The position numbers and the translations under genes were made by a program. Under the pieces are notes generated by a model. That model did not search any database and was not told the DNA's origin. It saw nothing but the letters and a program-made list of their open reading frames with translations. A stretch of 64,000 nt of DNA from Dromaius novaehollandiae (lineage: Eukaryota > Chordata > Aves > Casuariiformes > Dromaiidae): positions 2,170,001 to 2,234,000 of the forward strand of contig NC_088117.1 in NCBI RefSeq assembly GCF_036370855.1, in the 5' to 3' direction. Positions 1 to 14,000 of the stretch are shown in pieces. Position 1 is the stretch's first letter, and every line of letters begins with the position of its first letter.

Positions 1-1860
1 GTTTTGATTCTTTTTAACCTTCTAATGACTTTCATGATGCCTATTCCTACAGATAATCTAAAGTGAGTGTCCTGAAGTGACATCTCTGAATACAAAAACA
101 CCCTACTTGCCAAAGGCATCAAGAATGGTTAAATGGCACACTGTCCACGATAAAGAAAAATACAAGCAAGACGCAGGGAGACCCACAGCTGTGTGGTCAT
201 AAGCTGTCACGTGAGTGAGAGCACACGTACCACAATCATTCTGATCGACCAAAGGATGACGGCACCCCAAAGAACCACTGAAATCATGCCTGAGATCGTG
301 AGAAAGATGCAATCACTGTTAGGAATCATCACAGACTTCATTATCTTCAAATGTAAGCAGACTCTTTCAAAGATTTCAACGCAAATGATGCAAAGTTTCA
401 GGGCAGAAGCAGTTTTAATCTCATTATTCCTCCCCAGAAGATCCTCCACTGCAGCGCCGCTCTTTCACCCACTGCCTTCAGTGAGGGAGGGTTAGGGGAT
501 CTCCGATGTCTCACGTAGCAGCTCTGATCTAACTCTGTCTGCAGAGAAAGCAAAGAGTCTTTGCCCTCTGAACATTCCTCCTGCAGCATTGCCCCACAAT
601 CAAAGAAAAGAAAGCAGAACAGGGGAAAGGCAGATACAGAGCAGTACAGGAACACAAGATTCATATCGAATACATCACCATGATATCAATATGGTATATT
701 TTAGAATCACTGTACTGCTGAGTATATCACTAATGACCACTACAGAGAAACCCACAACACCTGCACAGAGCAACAGTCAATAGATTGCTTACCAGATGAA
801 GAATGCTATCAAATACAGCTCTGGGGGCAAAATAGGCAAAGAGTAACAACAATTCTATTTTGACCTTTCTGAATTTCTGTTCAACAGAAAGCTACTACAG
901 TTGAGGAATCCTTGAGAAATCAGCTGAAAGCTCCTACTTCTCTGCACAGCTCATGCCAGGTACAACTTCGTTAGCTCATCTAATGCCGCTGTCTTTGTTG
1001 ACTTCCAAATGACATGTCTGGCTTTGATTAGGAGATCCATGAGCCCAACCAGCAGGTAAAGACCCCTTTTCTCTGGGCTAAGCCTCTTTCAAGCTCCAAA
1101 AGAGACCAAGCTGGTAATTCAAATGTGATCCTACTGGACAGAAGGAGAATGGCAGAAGCTCATGCTGTTTTTTCGGGAAGTAGAACTGCTTAGGGACAGA
1201 AACTGCACATGGTTTGCAGGTCCCTTCAGCTTTCCTAGGAATAGCAATACTGCAGCTCCAGGACAAATTTCTCCTCATTATCAGCCCAGTTCCAGCACAG
1301 CCTAATGATTAGCTAATAACGCTTCTCCATTTCCAGGATCTGGAAAGAGAGACACTGAAGAAAAATTCCTCCAATTTCCTGTTTGACTAATGCAATCCTC
1401 ACTGTCTGGAACTCGCAGTCAAAATGTCATGCTACACCCAGGCCAGTTTTAATATTTCTTTCATGTTCACTGTTTACATTTTGCCTTTCACCATCCACAT
1501 GTTTTCAATCTAGAGCTCTTGAAGATAATTCATGCAACATCCCCAGCTACCTTTGTATTCTCCTCCAGATGACTGGGTATAAAGTACCCTCCTTGACTCC
1601 ACTCTCAAATTCTGATGAACCCAAGTTTGATCGGATTTAAAATGAAATACAGATAATTGTTTGCTCTAGCTTCTTCTTTATGTTTGCATGCTGGAAAAGG
1701 TTGGACAGTTCTTGGGAATAAGCTTGTACTTAGTGTAAAACATGTCATTTAGTCTGTCTGGCAACATCAACACAGCGGTACATTTTAAGAGTAAGCTGCA
1801 CCTACATTTGTGATCAGCACAAGCGAACAGTATGAAAACATTTAGAGAACATTTATACCA

Positions 1861-2135
1861 GGGAATCAGAGAAGAACAGAGCTAGAAGGGCCCTTAAGAA
1901 CTCATCTAGTTCATCCTCTATGCCTTAAGGCAGAGTCAACTGTAGCACCTGTTTCCAATGGGCACTCATCTAACCTTGTCTTCAAAACTTTTCAACACAA
2001 ATTTGACAACTCACCCATGGATGTATTTCCCATGTTTCCTTATCTTTGCTACCAGAAATCTTTTCCAAATGCCTGAACTAAGTCTTCCTTTCTGCAATTT
2101 AATCCCATCATGTCTTGTCCTGTTCTAAACGTACA
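1861..2135 (-). mobile_element. Degenerate CR1-like element
   Basis: The order AGAGCTAGAAGGGCCCTTAA, CTCATCTAGTTCATCCTCTA, CAGAAATCTTTTCCAAATGC and TGCAATTTAATCCCATCATG follows the antisense of an old CR1 3' region, with heavy divergence. Confidence 0.45.
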
Positions 2136-5100
2136 GGAATAGCAGTTTATTTCTCTTTTAGCTTTTGCATAGCTGCCAGGTGTTATTACATCTTCCCTTG
2201 CCTAGTCTGAACCATCCCTCTCCCACCTCGCCTCAGATCTTGTTTTACAGATCTCCTTGTTATTCAGCTCTTGTTCTCCAATTAGTTCGCAATTTTCCCA
2301 AAATGCAACATCCCAACCCAGACACAACTCCAAGCAGAGGTCTTATCGTGATTCATTGGAATAACAGGATTATTTCACGCATTTTAAAGAGAGAATGTAT
2401 CCACATGTTTTCTTTTTTCCTACAGAAGCACAACATAGAGGGCTATAGCAGACTGAGTAAACATGACTGACTGCATTCTACACAACTGTTGCCCTGTCAC
2501 TTGTTTCCCATCCTGAACTCATGATTATTCTTGCATTAAATGTAGAGCCTTGAACTCACCTTAACTGAACTACACCTCTTTTTAGGACATTTCTTCAATC
2601 TCGCAAAGATTTCAATTTTGTATTTAACATTCTGGCACCTAAAATAATCCCTCCCAAACTTATTAACACCTTCCTTGCTACAATAGATTCCTAGTTCTAG
2701 CCTATTTGTACGTCATTGACATTTGACACAGTTTAATTTTTTAACCCTGAAACAAATACGTATTTAATGAATATGATGTGACATACAAAGCATATTAATC
2801 CTATTTACTGTATTAACAGTGAAGTATGTGGTCAGTTATGTTCTACATGGAGACACACATCTAGGTAGTTTATCTTAATTTTGATTATTCATGGCCTTGT
2901 ATAATCATCTTTTACAGATATGTAGTAGAGTGCTAAAGGAGAAAGTATAAGAGTTAAAGAATTTTCAAAAACAGCTCTGAATACTTAGTCAGCTGACAGT
3001 TCCAAGTATTTTTATCTTATGTCCTTCACTATCAATGGTGTGTTAAATTAATTTATAGTGCACTTCAAGCAGTTGTCAACACAGTTATCCTGACTGCTAA
3101 AAGCTTCTCATAGTTCACACCCAATTTTACCATGGTATTTTATCACATGACAACGGTTAGCATGCAACTAAATTCAGGTATATCAGTGAAGGTGCACAAC
3201 AGCTCTGCAGAGATGGGATCCCACAGGTAGTTAGTCAAAATTCACCAAGAAAATATGTAAAATAACTACAAGATTTTTTCAAGATACAAGAGCCATTTGG
3301 TGCAATTCTTAACTAATTTTTCAAAAAAAGCAGTGCTTTGCAAAATGAAGCACAACTAAACCTACTCAAGAGCACATTAACAGATAGGAGTAGAAAAAAA
3401 ATCTGAAATAAAATTAAAGAAAAATCAGGAAAGAGAAACTGCAGGCCAGCAACACATGCATGCTCCCAAGTGATCACCATGAGTAAATAAATCGCTGTTA
3501 TACCAGTTCTCTCTCCTTTCTTGCCAACCACGGCTAAGTGTAGCAACTAATGGTTAACCAAGGTAAGCTGCAATATGTCCTGTGAGCACAGCTGCATGTC
3601 CATGAACTCCAGAACTACAGGAAGCACTTAACCAGTGGGGACATTTTAAAGAAATATGAAGCACCTAAACAACACGGGTTGCCTTGAATGCAACTAGGGC
3701 AGGAGCGAAGTTTTGGGAAGCTGTGCTCTGTACAAGCTCAGGTCTCAACATACCATGAAAACGGGTGCACAGCTACTCTGCTTCCACATTAACAAAGCTG
3801 CCAGCCAGAGGATGAGGCTTTGACGGGTGTCTACCCTGTGATAATGATATGGAAATAAAAAACAGATTACTTAGAAGTATGGATAAAAGCCTAAGGAACA
3901 GACAAAGAATTAAATTATGTGGTACCATAGAGCTTTTCAACATCTAGTGGTGACTGATCATTTTATTAATCCTTTTGTAAGAACCACCACATACAAATGT
4001 AAAACATTAAATCTAACTTTCTGGCAAATATTTAAGTCTTAAGTGTCTGTTCAATCTTTTGTTGCACATAAAGTTCAGGGTTCTCTGCCAAAATGTTTGC
4101 ACAGTTTTATGAGGCTGTTTTTGAAGATTACTTAGCAAGACAGCATGAATTGTCATGGACTTCAGCTGCACCAGACCAGCACTATACCTACTCCTACAGT
4201 GCTTCTAATTGAGACAGGCTACAACAGTGGACATAAACAAACATTGTAATAAGAAAAGACTCCCAAAAGCTTAAAGAAACATTTAATACATAAATGTGCA
4301 ATTAAAAAGCCAGATCTTCTTTAAGTCCTGTTTTTGCACTGATGACATAGTGTATGTTATTGTATCAGTCAGTCTGGAAACAAGAATGGAAATCAGCTAT
4401 CATTATTCACATTTATTAGAGTCACAATAAAAAAACAGTTGTTCTTTGGGCCCAGAATAACAAATTACTACTCTGTTTACATATGCAGTCAAAAAAAAAT
4501 CAGAACTTCGAAAATAGATATATAATAGCAGCAAAATGTTCATGCACCTTAGTTCACTTGTATTGTTACAAGCCTGATAAAAAACAAACGAGTGATTACG
4601 AATTGTGCATTTATTCATCACCGGCAATTCATTCCTACTCATGTCCATGTGAACGGCCAAAGTAAAACAGATGCTTCTCTGTACAGCATTTAATCTCCCT
4701 TGCAATAAAAATGAAGGTTACCAATCCACCCTGTCAGTGAGCTGTCTCGGACACCCCATCTCCACCTTCCCCTGGGCACCCCCATGCAGTCCTTAGAAGT
4801 AAGAGATGCATAAATTAAGTGAGGGAATTACAGCAGTAAATGAAGGAAATTAAGGGAATCTGACTACACAAAGCCTTGTTATTGTAATTAGGAGGAAATA
4901 GCCAATTACCAACTTAAGTTACAATGCCAACCTAAAAAAGCCCTGAATGAGACTAGACAGCCGTGCTTACTACTTATAACTCGAAAGCAGATGCCACAGT
5001 CGAAAGTTTAGGAGTAAAAAGTATATTGCAGAAGTTTCCCATCAGCACACGTTGACACAGATTGAGCTTCCAGATCGCTTCCCTCCTCCCCAAGTAGACA

Positions 5101-5421
5101 CACACGAGTGTGCACACGTTCACACACTTTCCTTCCAAGCTTGCATTCAAGTTGAGCTGAATGGGGGGGCAGAGGGGGGGCTTTCAAAGGAGCAGACAGC
5201 CCATTAATAATAGCAGCTATCGCCACCCACATGGGAAAAGGGCAGACGAAGCAGCTTTGTCACCAGACTTCCTGGCACGAAGAGATCTCACCCCAGCGTG
5301 TTTCTCATACCAGGGCTGACAAGCAACAATGCCCACTCATCAATAATCCACATACCTTTAAAGAGAAGGATGAGGGTTTTTGTTTTGGGGGGTTTTTTTG
5401 GAAGGCAAATACAATCATTTC

Positions 5422-5438
5422 AAAAAAAAAAAAAAAAA
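5422..5438. repeat. A17 homopolymer
   Basis: A run of 17 A. No poly-A retrocopy structure was recognised upstream of it. Confidence 0.85.
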
Positions 5439-5839
5439 GCAGGTTGCAGAAAGAAACTGCATCTTCAGGCAACAACACAGATTTGCTGACTGCTTACTCC
5501 AACTAACTGCCAGACTGTTTAAACACTGAAGTGAATAGCTTTAGATTGCAGCTTATTTTTTAATGCATTTCCAAATGCACAGCATGCTCGCTAAACATTG
5601 CAACGCTGTGAGACAGCTGTTCTTCAAGTGGCCTTCTCCTAAAGGGAACATCATGTTCTCTTGTGCACGAGCTCGGAGAAACCAGGATTTTTGCCCCTGT
5701 TAAAGCCACACACATGTAGACCCCTTGCAGGCTCCGTCTCTCCATGCATCCCAAGATGACTTCCCAGAGCAGCGCTCTTTGAAACCTCTGTTGGTTAACT
5801 CCAATGTCTCAGCCAGGAATGCGCTTTTCTAGATCTTGC

Positions 5840-5891
5840 TCACTGTTGCTAAAAACTGTACCGACTCACTGTTGCTAAAAACTGTACCGAC
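5840..5891. repeat. Perfect tandem duplication of a 26-base unit
   Basis: The unit TCACTGTTGCTAAAAACTGT-ACCGAC occurs twice in a row with no mismatch (5840-5865 and 5866-5891). Identity of the copies points to a recent duplication. Confidence 0.95.
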
Positions 5892-7059
5892 TCATTTGTC
5901 CAGTCTCTAGGAATTGCATGCAACTAACTTTTTTCTTCTCCTTTAAGGATTTCACACCAGGATCATTATTTAAAACCATTTCCAGACCTTGGGAAGATTA
6001 TCGCACATAATGCCTTTCCAAAAATACCAATGGCAGATCATCACTGTGCCCAGTGAGTCACAACTGATACCCCGAGCAAAATACTTACAAAAATGCGCTT
6101 AGAACTATCACAGAAACTTCATACTGTTACTGAAATCTGACCATCATCTAGAAGTAAGCCTTACGTCCTACTGCTTATTCCTAACAAATCCCACAATTTT
6201 AACGAGTCTTCCAATATTTACTCAAGTTCCAGGTCAGTCGTACTGCCATACACATCTCTACTTTTACTTGATGAAATAAGTATATAAAGAAATGTGTTCT
6301 GTGCATGTTTGACTGGAAATTATTCCAGTTGTGCAACAAATACTATCTTACAAATGAGTAAATAGTTTTAAAAGTGTATTGACAGGATTTACCCAGTTTT
6401 AACACAACTTCTGGTAAGAATTAAAACTGACAGTAGCCAGTATTGTTTTAAAAAAGACCAGGTGCATGAAAAAGATGGGATGACCTTTTTCTCTTTTGCA
6501 CATCACCCATGGAGGCAGTGATGTTGTAGCCATTTTAAGCCAAATCACTCAGAAAAGAACAGTCATTTTTAGGAGCATCTTGACTGGAGAGCTTCGGCCT
6601 CATTAATTCCCTCCCTACACTTAGGATCGAGTAGAAGCAGAGTCCGGGACCTCCAGATTTCCCTTGCACAACACAAAATTTAACTCCTACTCCACTTAGA
6701 GCAGTGGAAATCTCATATGGCCTAGACTGAAAGAGAAGTTCCCTTGTCCTGAAGGTTGCATCTCAGTGTTTGAGACTCCCACTGAAGACAGCAGTGCTTG
6801 CAAGCATGGGACAGGTAATGTTCTTCCCATACAGTTACATATCCTGCAAACAAGGTACCGTTAAAAAAAAAAGTAATAATTTATTCAAAACTATTGCATT
6901 TACAGACTCAGCTGTCACTTAAAGCAGATGCCAGCAAGTTAGTTCATAAGGAAATCAGGGGTATAGTTGTTCCAAATGTAATCAGAATCATAGTCATCAT
7001 AGCTCATTCGTTCATAACTTCAAAATAATGCTCCAATTGCCCCATTGAAACCTGTAGTT

Positions 7060-7170
7060 ATTTCTATACCCGGCTCAGTTCATTACCTTGGTCAAGGCAT
7101 CTCAAGCACCCGTTTCCCCATCTGTGGGATGGGAACAGTGTTATTTACCTCCCTTTGCCTAGCATTTCAA
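7060..7170 (+). repeat. MIR-like SINE fragment
   Basis: TACCTTGGTCAAGGCATCTC, then CCGTTTCCCCATCTGTGGGA and TTATTTACCTCCCT follow the conserved core of MIR in sense orientation. Confidence 0.55.
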
Positions 7171-10100
7171 GCGGGCTGGATACTAAGACACGCTGCTAAA
7201 GCCAGATCTTCCAAACCATTCAGTGCCAGCAGCTCCTATTGAGAACAATGGTACTTGTTGGCTGCCGAGAGCTTCTGAAGATCTGGCATGAAAACATTAA
7301 GGATCATTGCATCACTCTTTTCAAACTGGGAACTTCAAAGTCACTGACATGACACAGGCTTTGTATTTCCTTCCAGAAAATATGTATTTTCGCTGAGAGC
7401 ACGAACACACATTTGTTCTTGCATGAGGACCAACCTAGTGAGAACAAGCCATCGCTAGCTTGCCTGTACAGCAAGCCAGGCAAGATGACTCCCAGCAGAG
7501 AAGAGCATTAACCTGGCGCTCTTGCAGCCATAAGCACCTACTACCCCTTCCCTGCTTTGCAAAGGACAACTATTGAGTAAGAGTTCTCCAGTTACGAGCA
7601 CCCCTTTCAGACACACTTTTCCAGTGCAGACATGGACCAAGTCCTCTTGCTTCTTTACAGTTCTTTCAATACGTTATACAGCAGCAAAATTTTAGCTCCA
7701 TAAAGTAACAAACTTCAGTTCCTATCTGCCACACAGTTTAAGCAGATAATCTCAGCTGACCGTTACCACTTAGCAAGAAATGTTATCTTATAAAGCAGCA
7801 ATAAAATGTACCAGTAAAAATAAACAAAAGTGAAAGGGAAAATTATTCAGCTGTTTAACCTTGTCAGCAAAGTGGAAGAAATATTACACACACAGAGCTA
7901 AATATGGCACCAGTTCTCAAGACTGAGAGCACCATTCCTCTTGCTGAAAGTAAGAGATATTACTTTAACATGTTAAAAACAAAAGGAGGGATGCTCCATC
8001 TTAGCAAGCATTTGCTAGTTGTTTCTTACCACACCTGTATATAGAAAACACTCTAATGAGGACCTTTGGAATAAATCAGTTACACAGATCCATTCACCTT
8101 TCCCTTTTTTCTCCCCCACAAGTAATCTACTTTTGGCTGTCAATGCAACACAGAAGTTTCAACACTTTTTTTCTAAATCCTGAAACACTAATACTAAATT
8201 TGTTGCATGACACTTTCACAAAAAGAAGATATCCCTGATATTATCATCCAACTCCTAATGTCAATCTCTTGCTAAGAAAAAAAAAAAAACAGAAAAAATA
8301 TCAATAGCTTAACTCTTTATCATTTGTGGTTGGCTTCCACAGATTTAGGATTTATCTTCTAAAAGGACAAGTGAACCACAGACAAGTACATGAAGAATAA
8401 GCCTTGCCTGACTAACTGGAAGGACTAACTTCATTTTCATAGAGCAGCAAACTCCAGCTAAAAGGTCTAGCAATATCACATAAAATCTTGCAGTCAACAC
8501 TCATTAGATTCCTTTGGAAAGACTGCCCAGATATTGGTGTTTGGCTTCATCTTTCTTATACAACTGAGACTGGTAAATAAATTAAAACATAAGCAGATTA
8601 TCCTCATTCAAAAGTTTTGGCAAAAGTCTATAGAGACAGAGAAACCCTGCATAACCTTGAGCTTCCGAATGAAAAATTGAGGAAAGTTGGAGAAAAAAGT
8701 AAACTAAGTGTACTTCAGAAAAGCATTCTTAAATAAATGGGTGAGAGTAAGCAGTAAAATACCTATGTGTACAGGAATGTAAGATTTTTTCAAATATATC
8801 ATAACATAGACACAGGCTACACAAACGTGTGTTCTGGTTAGAATATGCAGAAACATCCAAAAAGCAGGTGTTAATCGTCTGCCAGAGTTGTCCTTCTACA
8901 TGACCATGCTGCTTCTCCAATCTAGGCATCTCTTTACCAGGAAAATATTGCTACACAACATGCTTCAACCAGTACTAACAGGGATCAGAAAGCTCTTAAA
9001 CACGGGATTAGGAGACAAGATTGAAGGGACATTAAAACCACACACCACACAACAGCCTATGAAAGACAAAGATCTGAGAGGTGCAAGCCCAAAGGGTACA
9101 ACAATTCATGCACAGGGGTACCAAGGTCTCTGCAAACAGGCAGGCAAGGCAGCAATGAAGTTAAGCTGAAAGGTAGGCTGAGTAGCTGGGAAAAAGTCTT
9201 GAAGAGTGTGAATCAATACAGGGAATTATCCCTAAGGGACACAGTGGAAGCACTTCTGCGTGGGTATTTTATGAGACTGGGCATACCACCAACAAATGTA
9301 CTGCAGGAAAGAATCAGACAATGGCAAGGAAATGGATTAAACGTGTTAGTAAGACAATTTCCAGATCCGATTTCTGTGAAGAGAAGACCATGATCTCACC
9401 ACTGGATCTGTGGTGTTACCATTAAGTACTGCCCCATTCAGGCCCCAAGTCCCTTACTAGCATGGGTATGACTTGAGAGGGACCACACCAAAGGCAGAGG
9501 GATCTGGGAGTGTCTCCTCATTGTTATTTTATTTTTGTATTAACGATGGGTCAATTTATGTCCACAGCCTTTGTAAGGCAGAATTCACTAGGGACACTGA
9601 GGAACAGAAAACCAAGACACAGAATAAAGCTTTTGGGGAAAACAAGAGGTCTGAACTTGATTATAAAAAAGACAAGAGGAAGAGAACATTTGAAGACACA
9701 TGGGGGAGAATCAACTCTTTTCCAAGGACAGCAGCAATGGAAACACTGAAAATGGCTGGTTGGCCAAACTGCTTTTCTGTATCTGCCTTGTCCTTTCCAG
9801 CTTGCTGCAGTTCACTGAAGTACAGTAAAAGTGCCAACAGCCTTTCGGCGTGCAGAGTTTCCACAGCTGTAGCAAACCAGGAGCAAGCTCTGCAGCTATC
9901 AGCGCCCGAGCTGACTGCAGGTACGCAGCGTACCTAGCACTTCCGAACCAATGCAGCCCTTTGAAATGCAGCTGGAGGAAAAAAAAAAAAAGAAATGCAA
10001 AAGTTTCCCTTTCACCCGGACTTGTTGGAATTGGCCACATCATCCAAACAAACAGGAGCTCAGCAAGCAAACATCCGTTTAATCAAGGGATTAGCCCACT

Positions 10101-10599
10101 ACAAACACTCATCCTGCCCAATTAAAATATCCTTCCCCTCTTGTAAGAACAGTTTGCTCCCCCATGGGACACCTTTAGGTGTTGAATTTATTGGCCCCTC
10201 AATGCAACACCACAGGAAAATGAGACAGCCGATTAACTTGGCAGTCAGACTGGAGGATTACTTGACAAGTTAAAAACAGGACTGAAAGAGATAAACCTCA
10301 CTGCACCGCTCCAAGCTGCTGTCAGCATCCTAGGATAGTTCTACATTAGTACAATGTTTAACACCGCCCTCTTCTTCAGACTGTGGGATTGCAAGAGCCT
10401 ACAACAGTTTTTCACTGAATATAAAGACAGTTTGGTTAGTGGGAGGTCTTCACGCCTAGAGATAATACTTGAGGCTATCTGCATTTTGTCATCTCTTTAT
10501 GTGAGTGCTCCCAAAAGTTAACTCTCCTTTGTGCTAGCCTCTGGCTGGATTACTGCACCGCCAAACCTCAAAGTCAGAGGTGTATTCACTCCATTGCAA

Positions 10600-11090
10600 A
10601 CACTGAAGCACAGCCAGACCAAAGGCTCATCCAGCCAGCATCCTGTCTTCAACAGTGGATAAGAGCAGATGCTGGGGGACTATTATTAAAATGGGGCAGG
10701 TGTGAAATGATACTCCCCTGGCATATTATTCCAGCTGCCAAAAATCTGCAGCTCAGGAAGACTGAGCCACACAGCCAAGGCTGTGCTTGTAAAAATCTGA
10801 TAGAACTTTCTTCCATTCATTTGTTCGGTTGCTTTTTGAATTTACAAAAGCTTTAGCACGCGCGCCACTCTGTCAAAGTCTCCTAGTATTCATCTACATG
10901 CTATATGAGAAAGTATCTCCTGATATTTGACCTAAACCTTTCCACTGTTAATTTGAAGCTCCATATTCTTGTCTTAGAAGAGACTGTGAACAGTCTCTCC
11001 CTACTCCTGTTCATTATTTCAATAACGATCAACTGCATAAGATGTGAAGCAGCTGGGATCCTTGGTATCAAAAACCAACCGTCCCACTGA
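10600..11090 (-). mobile_element. Ancient CR1-like element
   Basis: CAAAGGCTCATCCAGCCAGC and ATCCTGTCTTCAACAGTGGA, then ATATGAGAAAGTATCTCCTG and CCATATTCTTGTCTTAGAAG, follow an old reptile/bird repeat also seen at about 18.25 kb. Assignment to CR1 is from memory of the consensus. Confidence 0.4.
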
Positions 11091-14000
11091 ATTGTCACAC
11101 TAGATGAAAAGCAGATAATATGCAAACATACAGCTAACAGTGGAGAAGTCTTCTAAATTTGATCCCCTTTTAGAAGAGCAAAGTTTTGGCCTGTTTTGGT
11201 CTCAGGAATGCTGAATGATAAGATTTTATGAATATAAATTGGGGGAAATAACCTTCATTTTCTTTTGGCCATTAGGTAGGTCAGCAGAAAAAAAAAAAAG
11301 TAGTGCTTTCTGTTCTTATACTTCCAGAAATATAACTGGACACAAACATACAACTAAATAAATCACATACGCACAGTTCTGAATGGGCAAGTTAATCCAC
11401 TTTCGCAATTAAGCAGAATCTGAACTTGGATCGCTCTCCACCGGTAAGCACATGCTCTTCCAGTATCACGGGCGCCCGGCTCACTACATCTCTGCTTTCT
11501 CAGTCACTCTCCAAGCCTTTGGAAGAAGGCGGCCAAGAGCTCCAGTGGAGGTTGTAAGAGCTAACAGAGCCCCCTCCTCCCCAGCCAGCCTTACATGAAA
11601 TTCAGCACTAGCTAGTGAGAAGATGGGACAATTGTACTATCTTAACTACAGAATTTATCCATTATTTACTGTAACATCAATCACTAAACTTCTCCAGAAC
11701 ATCTGCTTGAGTAAAGGCAGAAGACAGTACAGCTTTGGTTAAACAAAAATATTTGCTGAGCCTCAGTATACCTTTTCACTTACTTTCAACCCATTGTCCA
11801 ACACTGTGGAAAAGGAGTCTCCTGCCTCCAATATGGAGAAACATAATGGTGTACATTCCTCCAAATTTAACGCTGCTGTTTTTAGAGGCAGCGATAAACA
11901 TAAAATGGATAGGAGAGCTGCGAGTAAGCCACCAGCATGGATTGTCATTTAAATCCTTCCCAATTATAAGAATGAGACCATGTGCCTGGAAAGGACTTTG
12001 GGGAGCAGTATACTTTTAACCTCCCTCAGCTATTTGGTCAAGGGCTCTCCTGAGAATTCAGCAGGCAGACAGGCAATGAGATAAGCAGGTTAGCTCCCGA
12101 TGCACCCTCCAGTTTAAGAGGGGACAAAACCACATTAACATCTGCGTGCTGCACCCAGCAATACCGAGTAGAAAGGCACAAACACGTCCAAGCCTGTGTG
12201 AATATGAAATTACGGACAACCCTTCTTCCAAGAATGTACTTAATCTTCAGCAACACAGAGTTAAGAAAGGACGATTCTGTTCTCCAGTTCAGCAGACTCG
12301 GAAAACCAGACTGTATCAGACACAGTAGCTTTCAAGTATTGCCCATGCAGCTGTCACTGGGTGAAAAAGGAAAGTCAAACAAACACTTCATACAACATTC
12401 AGGCTTCACTGTTTCCAATATCCTCTTAAGGTCCCAGTGTGGCAAATCACCTCATATATATCTGCAAAATCTACTTTTATGGTTTGAAGTTAGGAATTGC
12501 TTGTAATTAAGCACAAGCTTAGGGGCACTATTAGATCAGGCTCAAATTTACATGATATTCCACATTTAAAAAAGTTCACTAAAACATGTTTTCCTTGGAG
12601 AACATCTAGAAATTTCTCTGTTCAATAGAAGTGGGTTATTTCAAAAAGGCATCTTATTTCTGGATGTATTCCATATCACACATGTTAAAGGAAGTAACAG
12701 AATCATTTAGGAAACTTGGTATTTCTGCACTACTATAGCTGGATTCCTTTCCAGAAGGTAGGATGCAGTGGGGGAGACTTAGGAAGACAGGCAACAATCC
12801 TCTCACTGTGCAGAGACAGAGGAAAGGGAACCTCTCTATTACTTTTATTCTTTGAATGCCTTTAAATGTTAAACTATTTATGAATTTGCCATAACCCAAA
12901 GCTGCATCTCATGAGTGCTCACAAATGACAGAAACATTTCCCAGTAACAAGAACAATAAGGACTGGCTAATAGAGAATAGAAGAAAATTATTCTGCATGA
13001 GGATGAAATTTAGTTTCCTTAAACATACGGTTCAATGGCACATGGATACCAGCTTCTTTCTGGTGGCAAGAGGATCAGTAAGTATAAATTAAGATTCTGA
13101 ATGTTTTATGAGCACCAGTGTACACCTCCTTATTCAGCTGCCTTTGGCCACAACGGGTCCAAAACCTCAAAGGAAACATCTTTCAGATCTCAGCTTCATT
13201 AATGTGGAGCCCTTCAGTCATCACTTTCACAGGATGATCCTGTTCAGTTCTTAAAAGTCATACTGACACGTTCATTGAGGACTTGGGGAGGATGACTCCT
13301 TCAGCTGAAAAAACATACTAGGCTCATTTAAAGAGACTCCCATATGTATTTACTGATCACTTCCAGTAAAATGTTGGTTAAAAGACAATATATACTTAGT
13401 CAGCTGAAACAGATCTTAATCACTGCAGTTTCAGCCTCCTGTTGTACTCCATAATCTTCCAATCATACACACACCCCATCGACAAAGTCACCAGGGATCC
13501 TCTCTACCTCCTGCTGCACAGAACCGTACAACCGTATCCCTGTGGGTTTTGGTGTGAGCACAGATGGGGAAGGGCAGAAGAAGAACGAGCATATTTTGCT
13601 TTGCACACCATTCTGCTTAGGGGTTTTCTGGCAAATGTCTTTATACATATGGCAGGCCATTTAGCTTGTCCACAGTTAAGCCTCAACAGCTCATTGAAAA
13701 GTACTGTAATAACTACATAGGAAATGGAAATCAAGACAAAAGAACCCAAACAAGCAAAGGGTAAAGCAGTCTCAAGAATTTTGCTCCTGAAAAAGGCTTC
13801 ACAGTGATTGCTTAATAGCAACATCTGAACAAGAACATCCCCATCCTGCTATTTGCGTTGAATCAGACTCCTATTTAGCCAGGGTACGTTACCTTGTTTT
13901 CTCCTTTTGTTCTCCAGTATTCCTATGAAATTCTGGCAGGTACTGTCTGGCCATCTACTCTAATAGTCAAAAGAAAAAGGTACTTTTACGAAGTCATTCA

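Noticed and set aside
3752-3796. Exon-like minus-strand block ending at donor GTATGT
   Set aside because: The acceptor is weak, two of the three frames are closed, and the 14-residue peptide has no support.
9473-9937. A 154-codon + strand open frame
   Set aside because: It does not begin with ATG, has no recognised domain, and overlaps other open frames on both strands. It looks like chance.
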